64,000 bases of DNA from Alphaproteobacteria bacterium (GTDB lineage: Bacteria > Pseudomonadota > Alphaproteobacteria > UBA8366 > Aestuariispiraceae). Made by a program: the position numbers and the translations under genes. Location of the stretch: positions 28,935-92,934 of the forward strand of contig SPJV01000097.1 of assembly GCA_006844765.1 (NCBI GenBank), read 5' to 3'. Shown one piece after another: positions 9,057-18,022 of this stretch. The number at the start of each line of letters is the position of its first letter. Positions within the stretch are counted from its first letter, which is position 1. The notes under the pieces are model-generated. The model saw only the letters and a program-made list of their open reading frames with translations, had not been told where the DNA came from and searched no databases.

Positions 9057-9947
9057 TTACTGCTCTGCGATCCAATCCGTGTCGTCATAGAAAGGGCCGG
9101 GGCGGGTGTAGAGTTCTTCATATTTGCAGAGTTGGTGGTCGTCACCCAAGGGGGTGGAGACACCGTCCTTGAATGCCCATTCTCCACGCGTCGGAGAATC
9201 TTCGGCCCGCACATAGGAGTTGAGGATGATGCGCCGGTCCAGGGTCTTGGATCGATTGCCGCGAGAGCCATGAACGGTCAGCAGCCCCCAAATGGCTAGA
9301 TCGCCGGGTTCCATCTCCGCCAGGACAGCATCGTTGAGATCAAGCCCGGCCTGTTCAAGTTCTTCTTCCTTGCTTAACCCCCAGCGCCGCTCGCCGCCGT
9401 CATTCATTATGGGCCCGCCATCCGAAAGCCCCAAATAGCCTTTCTTGTGGCTACCCGGGAAAAACATCAGCGCGCCGTTCTCCTCGCCATTCGGATCGAT
9501 GGCAAGCGCGGTGGTGAAGCTGTGGGTCGTAAGATTGGAGAAATCTTCCGGCTTCTCCCGAAACCGCAAATCCTGATGGAAACGATAGTCGGAATATTGC
9601 GCCCCGGGGGGCTTCCAATGAATCTGATTGGCGATCTGTTTGATGTCCCGACCGAGTAGGGGCTCAAAGACCTCCAGATAACGCGGGTCGCGGCGCTGCT
9701 TTTCCAGAATCGGTTCGATCCAGGAGAACCAATAGGCCTGCACCAGGACCTTACTTTGAAGCACCGGATCTTTCAGGACCTCATAGCAGAGATTCTTGTG
9801 GCGATAGGTTGCATGATGGGTCATGCCTTCCGCCTGGACGCGCTCGACGGCCTCGGTCAGTGCGGCCATTTCGTCTGGGGGGATAAAGCCGCGGATAATG
9901 GCAAAACCATCGCGCTCCAAAGCGTCGATATGAGCGCTTCCGATCAT
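9057..9947 (-). CDS. Phytanoyl-CoA dioxygenase (PhyH) family protein
   Basis: This is a predicted non-haem Fe(II)/2-oxoglutarate oxygenase of 296 residues. The iron triad is H124-x-D126 (FHQDLRF) and H226 (VHGSRGN), with R232 as the likely 2-oxoglutarate ligand. Its start is clear: an AGGAGG ribosome binding site lies 5 bases before the ATG at 9947. PhyH proteins hydroxylate many small molecules besides phytanoyl-CoA, including ectoine and 2-aminoethylphosphonate. Here the partners are a class II aldolase and a sugar-acid dehydratase, so a hydroxylation or demethylation that opens up a modified sugar is plausible but unproven. The long GGDEF/EAL gene ends 9 bases upstream. Confidence 0.85.
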   Translation of the reverse strand: MIGSAHIDALERDGFAIIRGFIPPDEMAALTEAVERVQAEGMTHHATYRHKNLCYEVLKDPVLQSKVLVQAYWFSWIEPILEKQRRDPRYLEVFEPLLGRDIKQIANQIHWKPPGAQYSDYRFHQDLRFREKPEDFSNLTTHSFTTALAIDPNGEENGALMFFPGSHKKGYLGLSDGGPIMNDGGERRWGLSKEEELEQAGLDLNDAVLAEMEPGDLAIWGLLTVHGSRGNRSKTLDRRIILNSYVRAEDSPTRGEWAFKDGVSTPLGDDHQLCKYEELYTRPGPFYDDTDWIAEQ

Positions 9948-9956
9948 GGCTTCCTC

Positions 9957-12900
9957 CTATTCTGCGGCACTCGTTGAGTGATCATCTTCGACATCGGAAG
10001 ACGGCGTTAGGGGGTGCCATCTGCGTTCGGACACCAAAGCCTCGGTTGCTGCGTCTGCGGCCATGGGCTTTGCGAAGAAGAATCCCTGTCCGAACTCGCA
10101 CCCGTAATCGAGCAGAGCTTTGCGTTGTTTAGCGCTCTCAACCCCTTCAGCAATGACATCCATGCCCAATGTATGCGCCAACAGCGCGATTGTGCGGATG
10201 ATCTCACGGCTTTCCCGCTTGTTTTCCATAGATAGAACAAAGGACCGGTCGACCTTCAATGTATCGAAGGGGAAGCGGTGCAGATAGCTGAGGGACGAGT
10301 AGCCGGTGCCGAAGTCATCGATAGAGAGCGCCACGCCCAATTGCTTCAATTCCATCAATGTCCGCGCCGTTTGTTCCGGATTGCGCATGATCATGCTCTC
10401 CGTCACTTCCAGCTTTAGGCAACTCCCCGGGACATTGGCATTGGCCAGTTGCAGTTCGATTTCTCGGACGAGTTCGGGGTCCAGCAATTGACGGGCTGAC
10501 AGATTGACGCTGATGTTTTCTGGTGCCTTGGCGCCCAGTGTGCGTCGCCATTCGCGCATTTGAAGCAGTGATCGCTTCAGCGCGATGGCACCGATTTGGA
10601 CGACCAGCCCGGTATCCTCTGCCATTGGAATGAATTGCCCCGGGCGAACCAAGCCCCTGTCTGGGCTTTCCCAACGGGCAAGGCTCTCAAACCCTGCGAT
10701 TCGACCACTGCGGAGGTCAATCAAGGGCTGGAAATGAACCGTGATCTCATCGCGCTCGATGGCGCGGCGCAGGTCGCTTTCAAGCTGCAACTGCGTGATG
10801 GCGCGCGTTTGCATCTGCGGATCAAACACAGCCAGACTACCCATGCCTTTGTCTTTCGCGCGATACATGGCGATGTCTGCGGCACGCAGCATTTCTTCCG
10901 GATTGCTGAAATTCGATGCTGGAAGCGAAATCCCAATGGAGACAGAGGTAAAGACTTCCTGATCCAGAAGTCGGAAGGCGGCGGACATATCGTTTTGTAT
11001 CCAATGGACCCGGTCCAGGACATCATCGCGGTCGCTGACATCGCTCAGAAGGATCCCGAACTCATCGCCGGCAAGGCGCGCGATCGAATCCCCTGGCCCA
11101 ATGGCTTGTTCCAGACGTCGGGCGACTTCGACCAGCAGGATGTCCCCGACATCATGCCCAAGTGAATCATTCACATTCTTGAAGCGGTCGAGATCAAGGA
11201 AAAGCACGGCAAATCCAAGACTGTCCCCCGGATTCCAGCGAGACAACATTTGCCCAACCCGGTCGATAAAGAGTGAGCGATTTGGAAGCCCTGTTACCGT
11301 GTCATGCAATGCATCGTGCAGAAGCTTGTCCTCTGCGTGTTTCCTCGCGGTCTCATCGGTGAAAGTAAACGCGAAACCGCCATCCGGCATATGATGCAAA
11401 GTCACATCTACCCATCGGTCGCCTTCAAGTTTGATCATACCTGCTTCTGTTTCGTCGGCAGCAAGAGCTTGCAGATACTGACTAAGGTTTACCAGCTCTT
11501 CTCCATCCGCCGGTTCGACAGTTAGCAGGGGAATATCCGTAAAGGCTGGCCAGGCCTCAGCCCCGACAATTAAACGCCCCTGTGGCAGGCCCAAGACGCG
11601 CGCCAACCGATCATTCCATACGAGGACGCGACCAGTGGCACTGATCAGCAGCAAGCCATTATGCATATTGTCCAAGGCCGCTTGGGTAACGCGTGCCTGA
11701 TCAAGCAGCATGGTTTCGTTTCGACGGCTTTCCGTTACGTCGAGATAGAGCGAAACCAGGTGCCCATCCTCAGTCCGGGAGCGGCGTATTTCGACACATC
11801 TTCCATCCGGCAGTTCCTCCACAATATTGTGGGCGTTAGCATCGAGATTTTTCGTGATCCGGTTTGAAATGAAAGTCCTGCGATCATCGACGGCGCCAAA
11901 ATCCCCCCGGTCAATCCGGGCGTCGACATAGTCGGATACCGGGCGGCCGTTTTCTCGAAGGGTTGCCGGGAAACCATACAGATCAAAGAATTTTTGATTG
12001 CTCGCGGCGATTTTCATGTCTGGTGTTACAACCGATATTCCTTCCTCCATACAGTCGATCATGGTTTGAAGAAGATCACTGTGTTGATCGAGCATACGTT
12101 CGCGCCGCCGCGAAATCTCGAACAACAATAGGAGTAAAATCAGCACAAGGCCTGCGGCGACGCTTCCCCAACGCATCGCGGTGCCTAGGCTGTGATCAGG
12201 GCCGCCAACGAAATCTTCATGAACCGACCACTGGAAGCGCCAACCGACTCCGCCTTGCGTGTAGCTGGTTTTGTAAGTCTCAATTAAATCTTCCGCCTCT
12301 TCAATGGCCATCAGAATGCGAAAGACGTTGCTGCCGACCGCGGTCGCGCGCTCTGATACTTCAATCCCCAATCCAGCAGGCAAAGACGTTTGCGTGATTG
12401 CTTCTATTGCGTCTCGAAAATCGAATAGACCGATGACGATGCCTTCGCGATCTCCCCATTCGGCGCGCACTGAAATTGGCGTGTAAAGCCCGCCATCGCG
12501 CGCTTCCACAGATGGTCCGACAATGCGTTCGGTTGGGGATCTGAATGCCCCTTCCGCCATCGATGCCAAAACACGGTCGGTCATCAAGTCCGTGCCGATT
12601 GTAACGAAATTATCGACGCCTGTTGCCCCGACGACCACATAGCTTTCCGCCCGCTCCGCCGCGCGGGTATCGGGCTCACCGACAATGGAAAATTGCCGGC
12701 CGATAGCCTGTTCCAGGCCTGGGCGTTCCTCCGCCTTAACCTTGACGGCAAAGGCGACGGCTCGGAAAGGGACCTCACCGACAAGAACGCCGATGCGGCG
12801 TGCCTCATCGGTAAAATCTTGTACAGAGCGAATTCGATCATCGGCCAAGCCGCGGGAGAACGCGTAGAGCTGACGTCCCGCCCGTTCGATGGTGAGCGCG

Positions 12901-13043
12901 AATTTATCGGTAAGAGAGGCCCCTTCCTGCTGCGCCTTATCCAACCAGGCTTTGTCCGCACGCTGATTCATGGTCTGCGCAAATAGCCAACCACCGCCGA
13001 CCAGCAGCAGTGTTGAAATAGCCATCGCTAAGAGCAGTCTCAC
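9957..13043 (-). CDS. CHASE-PAS-PAS-GGDEF-EAL cyclic di-GMP signalling protein
   Basis: The 1028-residue membrane protein has an N-terminal helix, a periplasmic CHASE-like sensor (about residues 25-280), a second helix rich in Leu, two PAS-like regions, then GGDEF and EAL domains. The GGDEF signature reads AGDEF, and no RxxD inhibitory site is visible just before it. The EAL motif reads ESLARW but keeps the catalytic Glu, and the other phosphodiesterase motifs are present (NLSARQL, EVTES, DDFGTGYSSL, KVDRSFV, AEGVES). I infer an active or GTP-tuned phosphodiesterase, with diguanylate cyclase activity uncertain. The ligand is unknown. It lies just upstream of the phyH-type gene but is probably a separate function. 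Confidence 0.93.
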   Translation of the reverse strand: MRLLLAMAISTLLLVGGGWLFAQTMNQRADKAWLDKAQQEGASLTDKFALTIERAGRQLYAFSRGLADDRIRSVQDFTDEARRIGVLVGEVPFRAVAFAVKVKAEERPGLEQAIGRQFSIVGEPDTRAAERAESYVVVGATGVDNFVTIGTDLMTDRVLASMAEGAFRSPTERIVGPSVEARDGGLYTPISVRAEWGDREGIVIGLFDFRDAIEAITQTSLPAGLGIEVSERATAVGSNVFRILMAIEEAEDLIETYKTSYTQGGVGWRFQWSVHEDFVGGPDHSLGTAMRWGSVAAGLVLILLLLLFEISRRRERMLDQHSDLLQTMIDCMEEGISVVTPDMKIAASNQKFFDLYGFPATLRENGRPVSDYVDARIDRGDFGAVDDRRTFISNRITKNLDANAHNIVEELPDGRCVEIRRSRTEDGHLVSLYLDVTESRRNETMLLDQARVTQAALDNMHNGLLLISATGRVLVWNDRLARVLGLPQGRLIVGAEAWPAFTDIPLLTVEPADGEELVNLSQYLQALAADETEAGMIKLEGDRWVDVTLHHMPDGGFAFTFTDETARKHAEDKLLHDALHDTVTGLPNRSLFIDRVGQMLSRWNPGDSLGFAVLFLDLDRFKNVNDSLGHDVGDILLVEVARRLEQAIGPGDSIARLAGDEFGILLSDVSDRDDVLDRVHWIQNDMSAAFRLLDQEVFTSVSIGISLPASNFSNPEEMLRAADIAMYRAKDKGMGSLAVFDPQMQTRAITQLQLESDLRRAIERDEITVHFQPLIDLRSGRIAGFESLARWESPDRGLVRPGQFIPMAEDTGLVVQIGAIALKRSLLQMREWRRTLGAKAPENISVNLSARQLLDPELVREIELQLANANVPGSCLKLEVTESMIMRNPEQTARTLMELKQLGVALSIDDFGTGYSSLSYLHRFPFDTLKVDRSFVLSMENKRESREIIRTIALLAHTLGMDVIAEGVESAKQRKALLDYGCEFGQGFFFAKPMAADAATEALVSERRWHPLTPSSDVEDDHSTSAAE

Positions 13044-13276
13044 CCGTTGCTGCCTTTAATTTCCTGCCAACTGAAGAGCTGGCTTCTCCGCATTTGAAAT
13101 CGAAACGCTTCTTTTCTGGAATTTCGTTCATTTCACCGATTCTGGTTTATGAAGCCAGATCGATTTCAGCCGTGTCGGATTCCATCAGTAGGACGGGGTG
13201 AGGTCAAGTGATCACGGTCACAATTCACCTCCCCCAAATTCCCTGGAAACCTTGACCCACACTTAGGTTCCGGTTC

Positions 13277-14371
13277 ATGAAGGGCCGAATGAGCTTATTT
13301 CAGGCGGATGAAGGCATCAGGACAAGGAAAATGCAGGCTCTGGACGACAGTAAGGCCTCCGGGCAAGCGTTTGGCCGGCTCGACCGACGGCTTAGCGTCG
13401 CGCCGATGATGGATTGGACGGATCGGTTTGACAGATACTTCCTGCGCCTGATTAGCCGACATACATTGCTCTATACAGAAATGGTAACCGCCAACGCGAT
13501 TCGTTTCGGTGACCAGGAACGCTTGCTGGGTTTTGATTCCCTTGAACATCCGGTCGCCTGCCAGTTGGGAGGATCGGACCCGGAGCATCTGGCAGAGGCC
13601 GCGCGCGCTGTCGAAGTTTTTGGATATGATGAGGTCAATCTGAATGTCGGTTGTCCCTCTGACCGCGTTCAATCCGGTCGTTTTGGCGCCTGTTTGATGG
13701 CCGACCCGGCTTTGGTTCGGGACTGTGTGATTTCGATGCGAGAGTCAGTGGATATTCCGGTCACTGTGAAATCCAGGATCGGCATTGATGGGCGGGAAAG
13801 TTATGATGATCTGATAACGTTTGTCGAAACCGTCCGGGAGGCAGGGTGTCAGACATTTATTGTACATGCCCGGATCGCGGTTCTCGGAGGTTTGAGTCCG
13901 AAGCAGAACCGGGAGATTCCGCCACTGAAATACGATGTCGTTGAGCAGCTGAAACGCGACTTTCCGGATCTGGAAATCATTCTAAATGGGGGCGTGATGG
14001 ATCTGGATTCAGCGGAGGAACATTGCGCGTGGGCAGATGGTGTTATGATTGGCCGGGCTGCCTATCAAACCCCTTATGTCTTGGCAGAGGCGGATCAGCG
14101 CATTTTTGGCGAAACGGAAACTGCCAAGCCTAGCCGGCATGACATCGTGCGGGCGCTTTTACCTTATATTGAGCGTGAGTGTTCAAAGGGGACTTCGTTG
14201 AACCATATCACGCGGCACATCTTAGGACTATTTGCGGGGCAACCCGGTGCTCGGGCATGGCGGCGCTATCTAAGTGAGAATGCGTATCAGGGCAATGCGG
14301 GGGCTGAAACGGTCCGCCAAGCGCTCCTCATGGTTCCCGAAGAGGCCGGCAATCACAGCTTATCTGTCTGA
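13277..14371 (+). CDS. dusA: tRNA-dihydrouridine(20/20a) synthase DusA
   Basis: This flavoenzyme reduces uridine in the tRNA D-loop. The DusA type is shown by LSVAPMMDWTDR at the N-terminus, the catalytic Cys126 in NVGCPSDRVQSGRFGACLM, the VKSRIGID loop and the NGGV...MIGRAAY phosphate-binding motifs. From 13277 it is 364 residues. The first 35 residues are not conserved, so ATGs at 13289 or 13331 (the latter after AAGGA) are possible true starts. The 3' end overlaps the convergent YhdP-like gene by 12 bases. Confidence 0.93.
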   Translation: MKGRMSLFQADEGIRTRKMQALDDSKASGQAFGRLDRRLSVAPMMDWTDRFDRYFLRLISRHTLLYTEMVTANAIRFGDQERLLGFDSLEHPVACQLGGSDPEHLAEAARAVEVFGYDEVNLNVGCPSDRVQSGRFGACLMADPALVRDCVISMRESVDIPVTVKSRIGIDGRESYDDLITFVETVREAGCQTFIVHARIAVLGGLSPKQNREIPPLKYDVVEQLKRDFPDLEIILNGGVMDLDSAEEHCAWADGVMIGRAAYQTPYVLAEADQRIFGETETAKPSRHDIVRALLPYIERECSKGTSLNHITRHILGLFAGQPGARAWRRYLSENAYQGNAGAETVRQALLMVPEEAGNHSLSV

Positions 14372-17300
14372 ATCGCTTCCTGGCGGCGATGGTGTTTCCT
14401 GCAGGGCGTCTGGATCCGCGGTAGGAAGCTGATTGAATAAGGTTCTTATAAAGCCGGGGGCTAGCGCGGAGAGAGGGTTTACCGAAACTTCCGGATCTTC
14501 CACCGCACCTCGAACGCGGAAATTTGCGCCGAACAATCCTTCCTTTCCACCGACAATAATGTTCAGGATCGGAATATTCTCAAAAATCCGGCTGATCGTA
14601 TACATCGTTGCGACCGTTCCGTTCAGGTCAATCGTATCAGCATCGACATCGACTTTCCCTTCAGCGGTTATTCCCAAGGAGGTACCGTAGGCACGGGCTT
14701 CCTCTATTGAGAGGGCACCATCCAGGTATGAAAACTGTCCTTCTAACTTGTCGAAGGAAAGGCCGGAGTCCCCAAGCGCGGAAAGAATGCCGGTCAAGGA
14801 CATGAATTCCAGGACTTTGGCGAGGACCGGTGCTTTCGACAGGGTGTAGTTTTCAACAGTTAGCCTTCCCTCCAGCGCTGCATCCGGCGTGGGGCGCGTG
14901 CCCGATAGCGAGAGTGAGCCCCCTTGGATCCGGTCGGTTACATCAAGCGCTTTGAGGGCGGAACCGGCATCCGAGGATGTTACACTTAAATCATGCTGCC
15001 CACCGGATACGGGAACATAGGCAATTGTAAGTGGATGTTCTTCACCGACCCGTGCATCTAGCTTTAAAGTGTCGACGTGAAGCCCATCATAGTGGGCCTC
15101 CAAGCGCACCGAATCTAGGCGTCGGGCATCGCCCGCGGTCAAGGTGCCAATATTTGCGAAAACTGAGATCGGTGGACCGGGAACTGGTGGCTCCGCTGTC
15201 TCCGGTTCTTCGCTATCTTCGTCGTCTTCCATGAGGTCCAGAAGAGGTTGGATTTCCACGCGAGGACCCTTTGCATCAATCCGATAACCATCATTCGGAA
15301 GACGAGAAACCCGGAGCGCAACTCTATCATCACCGACTTCTAGTGTTTCTGCGGTGAATTCGAGGAATTGCCCGAAGTTTTCGGTGAAACGCGCGGCCCC
15401 TCGCGCCTTCAACCCGTCGGTATTGATTGCGTAAGCGGAAATCTGTGTTTCTGCCCCCGGGACTTGTTCAATGCTTAACGTCGCGTTTCCAGGCACGGAT
15501 CGTTGCTTCTCAAACCCATAATCGGCGGTCAGGATCGCCAGGTCAGAGATATCCATCGCAATGTCGAACCGCCGTGACTTGTCACGCATTTCAACAAGGC
15601 TCAGATCGGTCGCGGCAGAGCCCTCGGTGAAATCTGTGAAGTCCAATCCATGCGGCACAAGGTCCGCCGGTGTCAGCCGGGTTGCGACATTCACCCGGCG
15701 GCGTTCTGCGCCGGTGTTCTTAAAGAATTCCTGAATCGCGATTTGAGACGGGATGCTGTCTAGGAGGGCCGGGCCCGATAGCGCGAGGCCGGCGTTATTA
15801 ACCTGCAGGAAAAGGCTATCCGCCTCGACAAGGATATCTGTGTTTTGCTCTTTCATACTGACGCCTGCCAGTTGGGCGTCAGCCTTGAATACAACATCAC
15901 TCGCTTTCAAAGCGTTCAGCAAAGGAAAGGCAAAATGGGCCGTTACATCGGCGCTGCCTGCGATCCCATTCGGATCAATGCCCAGGTCTTCGATCAGGCG
16001 GTAGGGGTCCGTATCAAGGAGCAACAAGGCATCCTTGATCGGTGTGTTGACCTTGATGTCGATATCGATGTTTTCCTTACCGATATCGAGGCCGAAGATG
16101 TCGACGCGGCCTTCCTTGAGAGTTGCTGCGCCGACACGTCCTGACTGGACATCAATGGAGAAACTTTTTGCGTCGTATTGGGCGTGGCCCGCCACATCGG
16201 TGGCAGGGGGCATAGGACGCAGATAATGAACTTCGGTCTGGTCGAAGTCGATGTCGCCACCCAATTCTCCGATACGGAGTGTATCAGGGTCCATGTCCTG
16301 CAGGGTTCCCTGGAAACGGATGCTGGCTTGATGGACGCGGGCCGATGGCATGTTGCCAACGACCCATTCGCGCGCCGGTGATGCAAGCGCGGGGGGCCAA
16401 TAGAGGTCCAGCTTCTCAAGCGGGAATGTCGTTAGAACGGCTTCCAGATTGATATCCTGAAGCGTTGAAGCATCCTCTCCATCCGTTGATTTCAGGCTCC
16501 CCGACGCCTCTACGCGGGGCCCCCCTAAACCTAGGCTAAGGCTTTCAATCTCGATGCCGTTCCCCCCATCGGTCAGATTTAGCGTTGTCGTCGCGTCCGT
16601 TATCGGAACCGGATCGGGAAGGAGTTCGGGGACCACGAGACGTCCTTCGCCAGCGTTGATCAGTAGCGTCGCGGATTCCACGGTGCCATCCAACATCCCG
16701 GCGAAATTGAACGTTCCCTTTAAGGGCAAATTAACCGCGCTGATTTCTTCGAGGATCGGGATCGCCTTGGCAAGTGTCGGGGGGTGAAGTCCCTGAAAAC
16801 TGCCTTCCGCAATGAAGGCGTTCTCGGATTCCGCAATTGTTGCGGTCAGATGGGCGCCGCCCAGTTCTGTGAGGACATCGACGGTCGCATCATGGCGCTT
16901 GTGTTCCAGATCGAAACTGCCGCTGAGTGTCACAGACCCATGCGCTAATTTGTCAACCTCACCAATGTTCTCGTCGATGATCGTTAACACCGACAGGGGC
17001 ACGTCGTGGGCCGATACGGATAGATCGACACGGGATGCGTCATGAGGCAGAGATGCCGTCACCTGCATCCCCGCCTTACTGCCGTTTAGGTTAATATGGC
17101 CGTTTGCCGTTGCCCAAAGCCCCGTGTCGTCCCTGGTGAAGTCGGCGGTAACGCCGGAAAGGCGCCAATATCTGCCTGTTGCATGGTCATCCAGAATGAC
17201 TGAGCCGTCGACAAGACTGATGCGGTTCAACTCGCTGAGCGGGTCCTTTGGGTCCTTCTCGCTTCGAAGGAAACCTAGGATATCCAACGGCGATGTGGTC

Positions 17301-17776
17301 GCGGATTCGTTGGTGTTTGCATCATTTTCTGATTGGTCGGCACCATCATCCAGTCGCAGACGAATTGATCCGTCAGGCGTTCTAACCAGTCTGACATTCG
17401 GGGAAAGCAGATCAAGGGAGGTGAGGCGTGGGTGCCCTTCGAGGGCGGCTTCAAGAGAAAAACCAACGGACACGGATCTCAGCCGGGCGACGGGAAGCAC
17501 AGTGCCTTCCGAGAGGATGCGAACTTCCGGTGCAACGACATCGATTGCCCGGTCCCAGCCGGCCCAAATCAATTGGGGCTCGCCAAGCTCAATGCGTAAG
17601 TTCGCCCCCGGCTGGTTGATTGCTTCTTCGATCTGAGGGGCCAGGAAACCAAGCGAAACCGGGCCTTCTGAAAGGCGCCAGATTGCACCGCCGGCAAGAA
17701 TGATCAACCCCGCAAGCAGAGCCAGCACAAACTGAAAAGAAAATCGCAAAGCCGCGCGGGTCACTTCGGTCGGCAC
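14360..17776 (-). CDS. YhdP/AsmA-like protein (DUF3971 and AsmA-type C-terminal region)
   Basis: This is a very long (1138-residue) predicted inner-membrane-anchored periplasmic protein. One transmembrane helix lies at about residues 12-32, followed by a beta-rich repetitive body and an AsmA-like C-terminus (GKVDVDADTIDLNGTV, then YTISRIFENIPILNIIVGG). This layout matches the YhdP/DUF3971 group, whose characterised members are bridge-like proteins thought to move phospholipids to the outer membrane. The start is a GTG at 17776 with a weak ribosome binding site. It is divergent from glnE across about 250 bases. A second, shorter AsmA-type gene lies at 49364-52147. Confidence 0.85.
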   Translation of the reverse strand: MPTEVTRAALRFSFQFVLALLAGLIILAGGAIWRLSEGPVSLGFLAPQIEEAINQPGANLRIELGEPQLIWAGWDRAIDVVAPEVRILSEGTVLPVARLRSVSVGFSLEAALEGHPRLTSLDLLSPNVRLVRTPDGSIRLRLDDGADQSENDANTNESATTSPLDILGFLRSEKDPKDPLSELNRISLVDGSVILDDHATGRYWRLSGVTADFTRDDTGLWATANGHINLNGSKAGMQVTASLPHDASRVDLSVSAHDVPLSVLTIIDENIGEVDKLAHGSVTLSGSFDLEHKRHDATVDVLTELGGAHLTATIAESENAFIAEGSFQGLHPPTLAKAIPILEEISAVNLPLKGTFNFAGMLDGTVESATLLINAGEGRLVVPELLPDPVPITDATTTLNLTDGGNGIEIESLSLGLGGPRVEASGSLKSTDGEDASTLQDINLEAVLTTFPLEKLDLYWPPALASPAREWVVGNMPSARVHQASIRFQGTLQDMDPDTLRIGELGGDIDFDQTEVHYLRPMPPATDVAGHAQYDAKSFSIDVQSGRVGAATLKEGRVDIFGLDIGKENIDIDIKVNTPIKDALLLLDTDPYRLIEDLGIDPNGIAGSADVTAHFAFPLLNALKASDVVFKADAQLAGVSMKEQNTDILVEADSLFLQVNNAGLALSGPALLDSIPSQIAIQEFFKNTGAERRRVNVATRLTPADLVPHGLDFTDFTEGSAATDLSLVEMRDKSRRFDIAMDISDLAILTADYGFEKQRSVPGNATLSIEQVPGAETQISAYAINTDGLKARGAARFTENFGQFLEFTAETLEVGDDRVALRVSRLPNDGYRIDAKGPRVEIQPLLDLMEDDEDSEEPETAEPPVPGPPISVFANIGTLTAGDARRLDSVRLEAHYDGLHVDTLKLDARVGEEHPLTIAYVPVSGGQHDLSVTSSDAGSALKALDVTDRIQGGSLSLSGTRPTPDAALEGRLTVENYTLSKAPVLAKVLEFMSLTGILSALGDSGLSFDKLEGQFSYLDGALSIEEARAYGTSLGITAEGKVDVDADTIDLNGTVATMYTISRIFENIPILNIIVGGKEGLFGANFRVRGAVEDPEVSVNPLSALAPGFIRTLFNQLPTADPDALQETPSPPGSDSDR

Positions 17777-18022
17777 CTGTCTAATGTTAAACCACGAGGC
17801 GCGCGTAAGAACGCCGTTACTTTATCGATCCCAGTATCGTGACGCTTGTAGCATGATGCCATTGGTTGCGCCATGTTAGCCCGGTCAGGATTTTACCTTT
17901 GGCAAGCCTGTGTCAGTCTCTAAAACGGTCAAGAGAACAATATCAGTCGCGCGCGTCAGAAGAAAACGAGAATCCGGTGAGAATTGCCGGGCTTTTGGCG
18001 TAAATGGAAAGAATAGGTCCCG

